Shown here: piece after piece, positions 43,761-51,744 of the stretch
How positions within the stretch are numbered: position 1 is the stretch's first letter
How the letters are laid out: each line of letters begins with the position of its first letter
Source: Novosphingobium sp.
GTDB lineage: Bacteria; Pseudomonadota; Alphaproteobacteria; Sphingomonadales; Sphingomonadaceae
Assembly (NCBI GenBank): GCA_024236175.1
Contig: JACKKY010000007.1
Coordinates: 1 to 64,000 of the forward strand
Reading direction: 5' to 3'
DNA length: 64,000 bases
Program-made: the position numbers and the translations under genes
Notes under the pieces: generated by a model
Databases searched by the model: none
Told to the model about the DNA's origin: nothing
Seen by the model: only the letters and a program-made list of their open reading frames with translations

Positions 43761-44824
43761 TCCCCCACGTCGGCCACGATCTGCGGCAGGTCCATGGCGG
43801 AGACCATGCCCGCCGGCGCTTCCACCACCGCGCGGATGGCGTTGACCGGGCGGTGCGCCGTGTAGCCCGCCAGTGTCGCCGCCATGTCCTCCTTCGCGAT
43901 CGGGAAATGGATCTCGACGTCGAGCGGGCAGTCGCCTGCAACCTGCACGCGCCAGCCGACGTCGCGCAGCGGCCAGTCGGCATCGATATCCTTGCTACAA
44001 TACCAGTTGGCGCGGAAGGTAATGTACGGCTCGCCCTTGTGCATGGCCCTGAGCGTCACCCGCTCGGCCGCCAGCGTGCCGGGCGCGATGGTCCCGCCGC
44101 CTTCGCCGGGCACTTCGATGGGCTTGCTGGCGCAGGCCGTCTCGGCGCTGGCGACGATTTCCTCGATCGGCTTTCCAAGCGCATCGCCGAGCAGTTCCAG
44201 CGACTGCCTGAAGCCATTGTGGACCATGCCCAGCCGGTTTTCGTCGAAGGTCGACGGCGGTTTGCCGTAGCCCATCGTCTCGAACAGCATGAACGGCGAG
44301 CAGCCGTCGACCATGTTCGCGAACTCGTCGATGGTGATCGAATCCACGCGCCGCTGGATCGACGTCAGCACGATCGGAATAGCCTCGGTGATGAAGCCCG
44401 GGCTGGAGCCGGTTGCGTGGATCGAGGAATTGCCCTTGCGGCAGGCCTCTTCCACCTTCGCGCGGATCTCGGGGTCGAGCTTCGCGCCGTAGTGGAACTC
44501 GGCGCGGGTGGTGACGACATTCGCGCCCGATTCGAGCAGCCGGCAGATGTCGTCGAAGTCGATGCCTTCCTGCATGTAGAGCACGCAGTCCGGCTTCAGG
44601 GCGACGATTTCCTCGATGTCTCGCGTGGCTTTCACCCCGGTCGGCGGCAGGCCGCACAGCTCGCCGGCGTCCTTGCCTTCCTTGCTTTCGGAAAAGACGT
44701 AGAGCCCGACGAGATCGAGCCCGGGATGCTCGATAACCTTCTTCAGCGTGTGGGTGCCGACATAGCCGGTCGCCCACTGGACCACGCGCAATCTGCGACC
44801 GTCTCCGGCCTCGGCCTTTTCCAT
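43757..44824 (-). CDS. Dihydrodipicolinate reductase-like (diaminopentanoate dehydrogenase type) protein
   Basis: The 355-residue protein has an N-terminal NAD(P) fold (LRVVQWATGYVGTHTLKKVIEHPGL), the CVLYM strand and then GANVVTTRAEF and HATGSSPGFITEAIPI, which define a DapB-like family including 2,4-diaminopentanoate dehydrogenase. Sphingomonad members often sit in catabolic clusters and are uncharacterised. It is first in the leftward operon. I start at the ATG at 44824, where homology begins; a frame to 44935 runs into the divergent promoter region. The 144-bp gap to the SnoaL gene would hold both promoters. Confidence 0.85.
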   Translation of the reverse strand: MEKAEAGDGRRLRVVQWATGYVGTHTLKKVIEHPGLDLVGLYVFSESKEGKDAGELCGLPPTGVKATRDIEEIVALKPDCVLYMQEGIDFDDICRLLESGANVVTTRAEFHYGAKLDPEIRAKVEEACRKGNSSIHATGSSPGFITEAIPIVLTSIQRRVDSITIDEFANMVDGCSPFMLFETMGYGKPPSTFDENRLGMVHNGFRQSLELLGDALGKPIEEIVASAETACASKPIEVPGEGGGTIAPGTLAAERVTLRAMHKGEPYITFRANWYCSKDIDADWPLRDVGWRVQVAGDCPLDVEIHFPIAKEDMAATLAGYTAHRPVNAIRAVVEAPAGMVSAMDLPQIVADVGE

Positions 44825-44968
44825 ATCCTCGTTCCCAAGATGATTGTTTGACCGCAGTTCAGACCATCGCAGGCCACTTGTCCAGACGTGCTTGCGGTCG
44901 CGAGAGCGGTTGCCTTGCGCCGCGCTGTCCTCCACCGTCCGGGCAAGGCGAAAATCGCGGAGAGGACC

Positions 44969-45469
44969 ATGGCGAAATCAGTCGAGACCCTGCAGGCCGA
45001 GTCGGAGATCCGCGATGTCCAGCGGCGCTACTGCCGCGGCGTCGACCGGATGGATTTCGCCATGGTCCGGGATTGCTTTCATCCCGATGCCGCGCTCGAT
45101 TACGGCGATTCCGATCTGAGCGTGGACGAGTTCGTCGGCTGGGCCGAACCGGGCCTGCGTACCTATTCGATGACCACCCACTTCATCGGCAACCAGCTGG
45201 TGGAGGTCAGCGGCGAGACCGCGTGGGCAGAACATTACGTAGTTGCCTATCACCGCTGCCCGGCGGCCGGAGGCGTTCCGGAACACGATTTCATCTGCAA
45301 CTTCCGCTATGCGGATGCGATGGAGAGGCGCGACGGGCAATGGCGGATCGCAAGGCGGGTCCTGCTTGTCGACAGCTGGCGGCGCGTGCCGCTCGACGAT
45401 CTGGGGCCGGGGCCGACGATGAAGCCGGGCCGGCGCGACGCCGGCGACCTGTCGAACGCGATGCGCTGA
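44969..45469 (+). CDS. SnoaL-like protein, catabolic locus copy 1
   Basis: The 166-residue protein is a SnoaL/NTF2-like barrel: SEIRDVQRRYCRGVDRMDFAMVRDCFHPDAALDYGD at the start and FRYADAMERRDGQWRIARRVLLVDSW at the end. Members are ketosteroid isomerase-like enzymes or dehydratases in ring degradation. CGGAGAGG lies 3-8 nt before the ATG. It diverges from the DapB-like operon and is followed 47 nt later by a close relative. Confidence 0.85.
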   Translation: MAKSVETLQAESEIRDVQRRYCRGVDRMDFAMVRDCFHPDAALDYGDSDLSVDEFVGWAEPGLRTYSMTTHFIGNQLVEVSGETAWAEHYVVAYHRCPAAGGVPEHDFICNFRYADAMERRDGQWRIARRVLLVDSWRRVPLDDLGPGPTMKPGRRDAGDLSNAMR

Positions 45470-45516
45470 CCGCGCGGCGACGGTGCGGTCCAGCAGCGGC
45501 AATACGGGAGGAAGCG

Positions 45517-46014
45517 ATGCCGAAGAGCATAGATGATCTGCTGGCCGAATCGGCCATCAAGGACGTGCAGCTGCGGTATTGCCGCTCTGCCGACCGTATG
45601 GATTTCGATCTGTACCGGACTTGCTTCCACCCGGATGCGGTGCTCGATTTCAGCTTCTTCACCGGCAGCGTCGACGAGTTCATGGAAATGGCGCGGGAAA
45701 GCCTGGCGCGCTTCACGGTGACCACCCACGCGACCGCCAACCAGCTCATCGAGGTGGATGGGGACTGCGCCTGGTGCGAATTCTATACCACGGCCACGCA
45801 CCGGATCGCGGCGGACGGGAACGGGCCGGAGCGCGATTACGTCGCGGCGGTGCGGTACATAGACCGGATGGAGCGGCGGGACGGTGAATGGCGCATCGCC
45901 CGGCGGCAGTGCGTGCTCGACTGGGCACGGTCCGATCCCGTGCCCGAATATTGCGACGGGGCGAAGACGGGCGGCGCCCGCCGCGACAGCAGCGATCCGT
46001 CCTATTCGCGCTGA
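45517..46014 (+). CDS. SnoaL-like protein, catabolic locus copy 2
   Basis: The 165-residue protein is similar to the one before it along most of its length: SAIKDVQLRYCRSADRMDFDLYRTCFHPDAVLDFS and RYIDRMERRDGEWRIARRQCVLDWAR. The two are products of a tandem duplication that has diverged in the loops. GGGAGGAAG precedes the ATG. A heterodimer or two steps on related compounds are both possible. Confidence 0.85.
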   Translation: MPKSIDDLLAESAIKDVQLRYCRSADRMDFDLYRTCFHPDAVLDFSFFTGSVDEFMEMARESLARFTVTTHATANQLIEVDGDCAWCEFYTTATHRIAADGNGPERDYVAAVRYIDRMERRDGEWRIARRQCVLDWARSDPVPEYCDGAKTGGARRDSSDPSYSR

Positions 46015-46106
46015 CCCACCCGGCGCCGATCGAGCGGCCGCGTTAATGGATTGGCAGCTTCCCTGGCGCTTGATACGTTTCGCCAAACCACCCGGAGTAT
46101 GACTGA

Positions 46107-46664
46107 ATGACCGAGAATTTCCGTATCGCCGCCCTGTCCGCCGTCGCTCTGGGCAGTTTCGCCCTTGCCGGCTGCGGCAGCAACGACACGGTCGAGGCGG
46201 AGAACGTCAGCGCCGAATCCGTGGCCGAACAGGTCGCGAAGGCTGATCTCACCCCGCAGGCGGGGCGTTGGGAATCGACGATGACGATCGAGAAGATGGA
46301 AATCGGAGGCATGCTGCCCGAAGCGCAAAAGGCGATGAAGGACCACATGGGCACGACGCAGACGTTCACCTCCTGCCTGACCCCCGAAGAGGCGGCCAAG
46401 CCCAAGGCGGACTTCTTCCAGGGCAAGGATTCGGGCTGCGACTACGAGAAATTCTCGATGGGCGACGGCAAGATCGATGCCGTCATGACCTGCCAGGAAA
46501 ACGGCCACTCGCAGAAAATGACGATGATGGGTACGTATGGCGAGCAAAGCTATGATATGAAGGTCACTGCGGACGGCGAGGCGGGACCCGGCATGCCGAT
46601 GTCCATGGCCATGTCGATCGCGTCCCGCCGCGTCGGCGAATGTAACGGGAACGAGGAAAAATGA
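46107..46664 (+). CDS. DUF3617 lipoprotein, copy 2
   Basis: The 185-residue protein has a signal with lipobox (SAVALGSFALAGC, Cys near residue 24), then TPQAGRWESTMTIEKMEIGGM, the CLTPEEAA cysteine and SGCDYEKFSMGDGKIDAVMTC. Like the copy at 35627, its function is unknown. Its stop overlaps the ATG of the TauD gene (ATGA), so a lipoprotein and a cytoplasmic dioxygenase are made from one message. Confidence 0.85.
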   Translation: MTENFRIAALSAVALGSFALAGCGSNDTVEAENVSAESVAEQVAKADLTPQAGRWESTMTIEKMEIGGMLPEAQKAMKDHMGTTQTFTSCLTPEEAAKPKADFFQGKDSGCDYEKFSMGDGKIDAVMTCQENGHSQKMTMMGTYGEQSYDMKVTADGEAGPGMPMSMAMSIASRRVGECNGNEEK

Positions 46665-47533
46665 ACGTCACCATAGAACCTATCAAGGAACACATCGGCG
46701 CAATCGTGCATGTCGACAAGGAGCACCTGTGCGACGACGACGTGGTGCAGGCGATCCGCGACGCGCTTGAAGACCGCGGCGTGCTTGTCTTCCCGAAGAT
46801 CAACCTGACCGATGAAGAGCAGCTCGCTTTCACCGACAAGTTCGGCGAGCGCGTGAAGTTCACCGGCACGGTCCCGGGCGGCGAAGGCGGCGGGGACGAG
46901 CTTTACAAGATCACGCTCGACAAGAAGATCAACAAGGAGCCCGATTATGTGCTGGGCACCTATTTCTGGCACATGGACGGCGTGACCATCGACCAGCCGT
47001 TGCCCAAGGCGACGATGCTGTCGGCGCGTGCGCTTTCGCCGACCGGCGGGCAGACCGAGTTCGCCAGCACTTTCGCGGCGTACGAGAATCTGCCGGAGGA
47101 CCAGAAGAAGGCCATCGAGGACCTCAAGGTCATTCATCGCATGGAAGCGAGCATGCGCCCGCTTTATGTCGACATGCCCGAAGAGCGCCTCGAGCGGTAT
47201 CGCTCGATGGCGACATGGATGGTCCATCCGCTGGTCTGGTCGCAGAAGGGTGGTCGCAAGTCGCTGGTGCTCGGCACGCATGCCGACGAAGTGATCGGCA
47301 TGCCGGTGCCCGAAGGCCGCGCCCTGCTCGCCAAGCTCACCGAATGGGCTGCGCAGCCCGATTTCTCCTATAGCCACGACTGGCAGGAGGGAGACTTCGT
47401 CGTCTGGAACAATTGCGGCCTGATGCACCGCGTCGTGCCCTATGAAGCGGATTGCGGGCGGATGATGCACCGCACGACGATCATGGGCACCGAACGGCTC
47501 GGCCGACCGCTCAAGGAACTTGAAGCGGCCTGA
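46661..47533 (+). CDS. TauD/TfdA-family 2-oxoglutarate dioxygenase
   Basis: The 290-residue enzyme has the iron triad in WHMDG (HxD) and the distal MHRVVPY His, plus the CGRMMHRTTIMG Arg block that holds 2-oxoglutarate. TauD/TfdA members hydroxylate sulfonates, aryloxyalkanoates and carboxylates. Substrate here is unknown, though the catabolic surroundings and neighbouring hydrolase and luciferase-like genes fit degradation. It overlaps the DUF3617 gene and is followed after 17 nt by the hydrolase. Confidence 0.9.
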   Translation: MNVTIEPIKEHIGAIVHVDKEHLCDDDVVQAIRDALEDRGVLVFPKINLTDEEQLAFTDKFGERVKFTGTVPGGEGGGDELYKITLDKKINKEPDYVLGTYFWHMDGVTIDQPLPKATMLSARALSPTGGQTEFASTFAAYENLPEDQKKAIEDLKVIHRMEASMRPLYVDMPEERLERYRSMATWMVHPLVWSQKGGRKSLVLGTHADEVIGMPVPEGRALLAKLTEWAAQPDFSYSHDWQEGDFVVWNNCGLMHRVVPYEADCGRMMHRTTIMGTERLGRPLKELEAA

Positions 47534-47550
47534 GGCCGCCCGCACAGCTC

Positions 47551-48354
47551 ATGACGTCCCCCGGAGCAAGAAACGCGGCGCGGTCCGCCGGACAGGCGAT
47601 GTGGCGCGAGGCGAGCCGGCGCGCCGGCGCGTTTCGCCGCGAGCTGGCGAGGCGTGCCGCGCTTGCCCGGCAGCCGCGGCCCGTCGGCGTCAGCGGACCG
47701 CCCGCGAAGTACCTTTGGGCCGAATTGGCTGCGCTCGGCAATCGCGGCAGGAAGTCGGTGCCCGTGCCGCCGGCGCGCAACCCGCAGCCGGTGATGCTGC
47801 TCCCGGGGTTCGGTGCCCATCCTTCGCGGATGCGGCGCATGGAGCGTACGCTGGAAGCGGCGGGACACAGCGTCCATCACTGGGGGCTGGGTTTCAATCT
47901 TGGCCCGACGCCGGACAATTTCGCTTACCTGATGCGCAGGGTGGGCTCGCTGTCGCGGGCCTACGGCCAGCCGGTCGCGCTGGTCGGCTGGAGCCTGGGC
48001 GGCCTGTTCGCGCGAGAGATCGCCCGGCGGCAGCCGGACCGGGTATCTCGGGTGATCACCATGGGCACGCCCTTTTCCGGCGATCCGCGCGCCAACAATG
48101 CCTGGCGGGCCTACCAGTTCGTGACCGGCCATCCGGTCGACGAGCCGCCGGTGGACTGCGATTTCGCGGTCAAGCCGCCGGTGCCGACCATTGCCCTGTG
48201 GAGTCCGCGCGACGGCGTCGTCCATCCGCGTTCCGCCTGCGGTCGTCGCGCCGAGCGCGACCGCGCCGTGGCCCTGCGTTGCACCCATCTCGGTTTCTCC
48301 AACGATCCGGCGGTGATCGCCGAAGTGCTGCGCCAGCTCGATTGGGAGGATTGA
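47551..48354 (+). CDS. Alpha/beta hydrolase, lipase-like
   Basis: The 267-residue protein has a basic N-terminal region (residues 1-65), then PVMLLPGFGAHPSRM and the nucleophile elbow GWSLGG, followed by MGTPFSGDPRANN and a late Asp (SPRDGVV) and His (CTHLGF) for the triad. It probably hydrolyses an ester or lactone. It is cotranscribed with the TauD gene before it. The N-terminal part may be shorter than called, but no better start is visible. Confidence 0.82.
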   Translation: MTSPGARNAARSAGQAMWREASRRAGAFRRELARRAALARQPRPVGVSGPPAKYLWAELAALGNRGRKSVPVPPARNPQPVMLLPGFGAHPSRMRRMERTLEAAGHSVHHWGLGFNLGPTPDNFAYLMRRVGSLSRAYGQPVALVGWSLGGLFAREIARRQPDRVSRVITMGTPFSGDPRANNAWRAYQFVTGHPVDEPPVDCDFAVKPPVPTIALWSPRDGVVHPRSACGRRAERDRAVALRCTHLGFSNDPAVIAEVLRQLDWED

Positions 48355-48411
48355 TTTTCGCGGGCATGGGCGCAGGATGCCTCCCGAAGACAGATTGCCG
48401 GGAGAGGATGA

Positions 48412-49506
48412 ATGCTTGAGATCTGGCGGGCGGGCGGCTCGAACACGGGTGCCAGCCTGGAGGAGGCGCGGGCCGTCGAAGCCGAAGGCTGGGACGGGCA
48501 GATGTTCATGGATTCCCAGTGCCTGTGCGCGGACCCCTATGCGCAGATGGGCGTCTGGGCCGTCGCGACGGAGCGACTCAAGCTTTCCACCGGCGTCACC
48601 AATCCCTTCACCCGAAATCTGGCGGTAACCGCGACCGGCGCAGCGACGATCCAGTCGATCTCCGGCGGGCGGGCGGTGCTCGGCATCGGCCGGGGTGATT
48701 CGGCGCTCGCCTATCTCGGTCACGCTCCGGTGGGCAGCGCGAGCTTCGAAAAGGCGCTGCGCCACCTGCAGACCTTGCTGTCCGGCGGCGAGATTCCGTT
48801 CGAGGAATTCGGTGCATCGGGCGAGGCGCCATCGGTCCATGCGCTGTCGCTGGGCGGCAGGCCCGAGGGCGTGAGCCTGAAGTGGATGCCGAAGGACATG
48901 GCGAAAGTCCCGCTCGACGTCGCCGCGACCGGCCCCAAGGTCATCACCATGTCGGCGCTGATCGCCGAGCGGGTGACATTCAGCGTCGGGGCCGAACCGG
49001 AGCGGATGGAATGGGCGCTGGGCGTCGCGCGCGCGGCGCGTCACGCCGAAGGGCTGGGCGACGACGGCATCTCCTACGGCGCGCAGCTCGTCGTGGTCTG
49101 CCATCCCGACGACGACATCGCGATGGAAACAGCGATGCGCATGGCGCCGCCGCTGGCGCGCTTCCAGGTCATCGAAGGCAAGCAGGTCGGCCCGCAGGGT
49201 TCGGAAGCATCCCGGAACCTCGACACGATCAAGAGCGGCTACGACATGACCAAGCACGGCGAGATCAACACCGCCGACAAGATCAAGGGTGGCGGGCTGA
49301 CCCCCGAGTTCGTGCGGAATTTCGCGATTGTCGGTTCGCCCGACCAGGTCACCGAGCGGCTGCTGGGGCTCAGGAAACTGGGGCTGGAGCGTTTCGTCGT
49401 GGTCGGCCCGGGCTTCTATTCGGCCGACTGGGGCGATGCCCGCAATCTCTTCAGCAGGGAAGTCATCCCGGCCTTGCGCGAGGCGGAACTCAGCCCCACT
49501 GCCTGA
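48412..49506 (+). CDS. Luciferase-like (LLM class) F420/flavin-dependent oxidoreductase
   Basis: The 364-residue protein has the TIM-barrel pattern of the LLM class: AGGSNTGASLEEARAVEAEGWDGQMFMDSQ, LKLSTGVTNPFTRN, GRAVLGIGRGDSALAYLG and a late FAIVGSPDQVTERL. Such enzymes use FMN or F420 to oxidise or reduce ring or alkane compounds. A second member of the class lies at 54431. GAGAGGATGA precedes the ATG. Confidence 0.88.
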   Translation: MLEIWRAGGSNTGASLEEARAVEAEGWDGQMFMDSQCLCADPYAQMGVWAVATERLKLSTGVTNPFTRNLAVTATGAATIQSISGGRAVLGIGRGDSALAYLGHAPVGSASFEKALRHLQTLLSGGEIPFEEFGASGEAPSVHALSLGGRPEGVSLKWMPKDMAKVPLDVAATGPKVITMSALIAERVTFSVGAEPERMEWALGVARAARHAEGLGDDGISYGAQLVVVCHPDDDIAMETAMRMAPPLARFQVIEGKQVGPQGSEASRNLDTIKSGYDMTKHGEINTADKIKGGGLTPEFVRNFAIVGSPDQVTERLLGLRKLGLERFVVVGPGFYSADWGDARNLFSREVIPALREAELSPTA

Positions 49507-49542
49507 GCGACCGTACCCGGCTGCTTGGGCCGGGCTGCGTAG

Positions 49543-49752
49543 CTACTTCGCCGGACGCTTGGCGGTCTTGCTTCTCTGGCGCTTGGGTTTGGCGGGTGGG
49601 GCCTCTTCGGCAACGCCTTCGCCGTCGGTCAGTTTCTCGATCTCGCGCTGGGGCGAGACGAAGACGTCCTCGCCTTTCGCCTTCTTGCCGATGGAATATT
49701 TGTAGATGGCGTAAACGGAAGCGCCAGCCACGGCCCACCGAAGCAATTTCAT
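49543..49752 (-). CDS. Small membrane-anchored protein, 69 aa
   Basis: The protein begins with a hydrophobic segment (LLRWAVAGASVYAIYKYSIG) and ends in a highly basic tail (KPKRQRSKTAKRPAK). No family name comes to mind, though this layout is conserved among sphingomonads as far as I can recall. It may tether nucleic acid or a complex to the membrane. It stands alone, converging on the luciferase-like gene. Confidence 0.7.
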   Translation of the reverse strand: MKLLRWAVAGASVYAIYKYSIGKKAKGEDVFVSPQREIEKLTDGEGVAEEAPPAKPKRQRSKTAKRPAK

Positions 49753-50048
49753 CCAGTTTCCCCTTGGTTCCTTGCGATCAGAGACCGGCCACGTTTCCGA
49801 AACGCTCCGGATGCGCGGCGGTTCCGCCGGCCTGCGCGGCCGTGGCGGGTGCAGCGCTCTAGACCAAGATGGTCACAATGTAACCTGTTTATCGGCGGGC
49901 GGTTTGTGGAGCGGGCCGGCGGCACGCGGGACGGGCTCACCTGCGCGATTCTTCTCCCTGATCTCGGCCCTGCCATGTATAGAGTGACGAACAACTCGCG
50001 GTTCCGTTGCCGGACCGCGCGGAGAACAGACGGGCAGGGAGGGCAAGG
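49753..50048. other. Intergenic region without a gene
   Basis: This 296-bp divergent region holds no coding frame I can support. A TGTATAGAG near 49977-49985 might be a -10 box for the SDR gene. The stretch GGTCACAATGTAACC at 49871-49885 is an imperfect inverted repeat that recalls an operator but has no known partner. Confidence 0.4.
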
Positions 50049-50816
50049 ATGTCACCCGACGGATACGAACTGGGCGGGAAGGTCGCCATCGTCACCGGCG
50101 GTAGCGAGGGGATCGGCGCTGCGACGGCACAGCTGCTCGCCTTCTACGGAGCCGATGTCGTCATAGCCGGCAGGACCATGGAGACGCTGGAGCAGACTGC
50201 GGAAAGCATCGCCCGTGAGACAGGCAGCCGGTGCCTCGGAGTCCAGGCGGACGTCTGCGATGAGGAACAGGTCCGGCGGCTGGTTGCGCGCACGATCGAG
50301 GAACTGGGGCGCATCGATATTCTGGTCAACAACGTCGGCTGGTCCTCCGCTTCTCCGCTGAGCGAGATGCCGACCGACCAGTGGAAGAACGACTTTGCGC
50401 TGAATGTCGACACGGCCTTCTTCTGCGCGCGCGAAGTCGCCCGGCATTTCCTCGCCCAGGGATCGGGCGCGATCGTCAACGTGTCGTCGATCGCCGGCAG
50501 CAACGGTACGCCGGGCCTTGCCGCCTATTCCTCGGCGAAAGCCGCGATGCAGATGTTCACCCGGGTCGCCGCCGCCGAGTGGGGGCCGAAAGGCGTTCGC
50601 GTCAATTGCGTCGCCCCGGGCCTGATCGCGACGGATAATGCCATGGCATATTACGAGGAAGTGAAGCTCGACATCGACGCGGTGTGTTCGCGCTTCCCGC
50701 TGAGGCGGCCCGGCCGGCCCGAGGAAATCGCGCGGGCAATCGTGTTCCTCGCCTGCGAGGCCTCGTCCTACATCACCGGCGAGACGATCGACATCACCGG
50801 CGGGCCGATAATGTAG
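50049..50816 (+). CDS. Short-chain dehydrogenase/reductase
   Basis: The 255-residue enzyme has VTGGSEGIGAATAQLL, the NNVGW motif, and the catalytic S and Y with YSSAKAAMQM, then a VAPGLIATDNAM segment and the common DITGGPIM end. It oxidises or reduces an alcohol with NAD(P). GGAGGGCAAGG lies just before the ATG at 50049; the upstream frame to 50007 has no site. It stands alone after the intergenic region and belongs to the catabolic group by type only. Confidence 0.9.
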   Translation: MSPDGYELGGKVAIVTGGSEGIGAATAQLLAFYGADVVIAGRTMETLEQTAESIARETGSRCLGVQADVCDEEQVRRLVARTIEELGRIDILVNNVGWSSASPLSEMPTDQWKNDFALNVDTAFFCAREVARHFLAQGSGAIVNVSSIAGSNGTPGLAAYSSAKAAMQMFTRVAAAEWGPKGVRVNCVAPGLIATDNAMAYYEEVKLDIDAVCSRFPLRRPGRPEEIARAIVFLACEASSYITGETIDITGGPIM

Positions 50817-50938
50817 GCCCACGGCCGCATCTGTGACCCGGATCGGGGCGCGAGGGCATTGCGGACACCGGGCAAGAATGCCTAATCACCAAGTAGCGAT
50901 CTGCCTGCGATGGTGTTCTCAGCTCCGGATACTTTCAA

Positions 50939-51709
50939 ATGTCCAATATCACGCCGCGGGACTTTCTCGAGAGGCTGAACGAGATACTCCGGAAAGATCC
51001 GGAAATGCTGGAGGCGGTCCAGGCCCTGGTCTCGATCAACTGCGGCGGCAAGCCCGACGATCTCTCGTTCCTCTACGAGCTTCACAGGGAGTTGCTTGGC
51101 CAATCGACGTCGCAGTTCAGGCAAGACATTTTCGCCCTCAACGAGCTCGGCTACAAGCGTGACGGTTTCTTCGTCGAGTTCGGCGCGGCCGACGGCGTAT
51201 CGGCAAGCAACACCTTGCTGCTGGAAAACCATTTCGGCTGGAACGGTATCTTGGCGGAACCGGCAGTGGGCTGGCACGAGGACCTGCACCGGAACCGCAG
51301 ATGCAGCATCGACACCGGATGCGTCTGGAGTTCGTCGGGGGAGCAGCTCGCTTTCAACGAGACGGAAATAAGGGAATATTCGGCAATCGACGCGTCGGGC
51401 GGCGCCAGTGCCGACGGGGCAGACGGAAACACCGGCAAGACCTATGAGGTCACGACCATTTCCCTCAACGACCTGCTGGAAAAGCACGGTGCGCCGCGGG
51501 ACATAGACTATCTGTCGATCGATACCGAAGGGAGCGAATACGACATCCTCAGCCACTTCGACTTCGATCGATACAATGTCAGGGTGATAACCTGCGAACA
51601 CAATTTCGCGCCCTCGCGCGACAAGGTTTTCGAGCTCCTGTCGAGGCACGGATACCGCAGGAAACTGGAGAAGGTTTCGCAGGTCGACGACTGGTATGTG
51701 AAGGCCTAG
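50939..51709 (+). CDS. FkbM-family methyltransferase
   Basis: The 256-residue protein has the SAM site FVEFGAADGVSASNTLLLENHFGWNGILAEP and the family's IDYLSIDTEGSEYDILSHFDF segment, which mark FkbM O-methyltransferases of glycans and polyketides. Local GC is lower than in comM next to it, which suggests a separate origin. No glycan genes are nearby. The N-terminal 60 residues are helical and family-specific. It converges on comM with 35 nt between. Confidence 0.88.
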   Translation: MSNITPRDFLERLNEILRKDPEMLEAVQALVSINCGGKPDDLSFLYELHRELLGQSTSQFRQDIFALNELGYKRDGFFVEFGAADGVSASNTLLLENHFGWNGILAEPAVGWHEDLHRNRRCSIDTGCVWSSSGEQLAFNETEIREYSAIDASGGASADGADGNTGKTYEVTTISLNDLLEKHGAPRDIDYLSIDTEGSEYDILSHFDFDRYNVRVITCEHNFAPSRDKVFELLSRHGYRRKLEKVSQVDDWYVKA

Positions 51710-51744
51710 GCCGCCAGTTGCGGCTACGCCTTTGTCGCAAGGCG

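Noticed and set aside
40611..43865. A 1084-codon open frame on the + strand
   Set aside because: It is antisense to three motif-bearing genes of the catabolic operon and has a composition typical of high-GC shadows (His, Arg, Gly and Ala runs).
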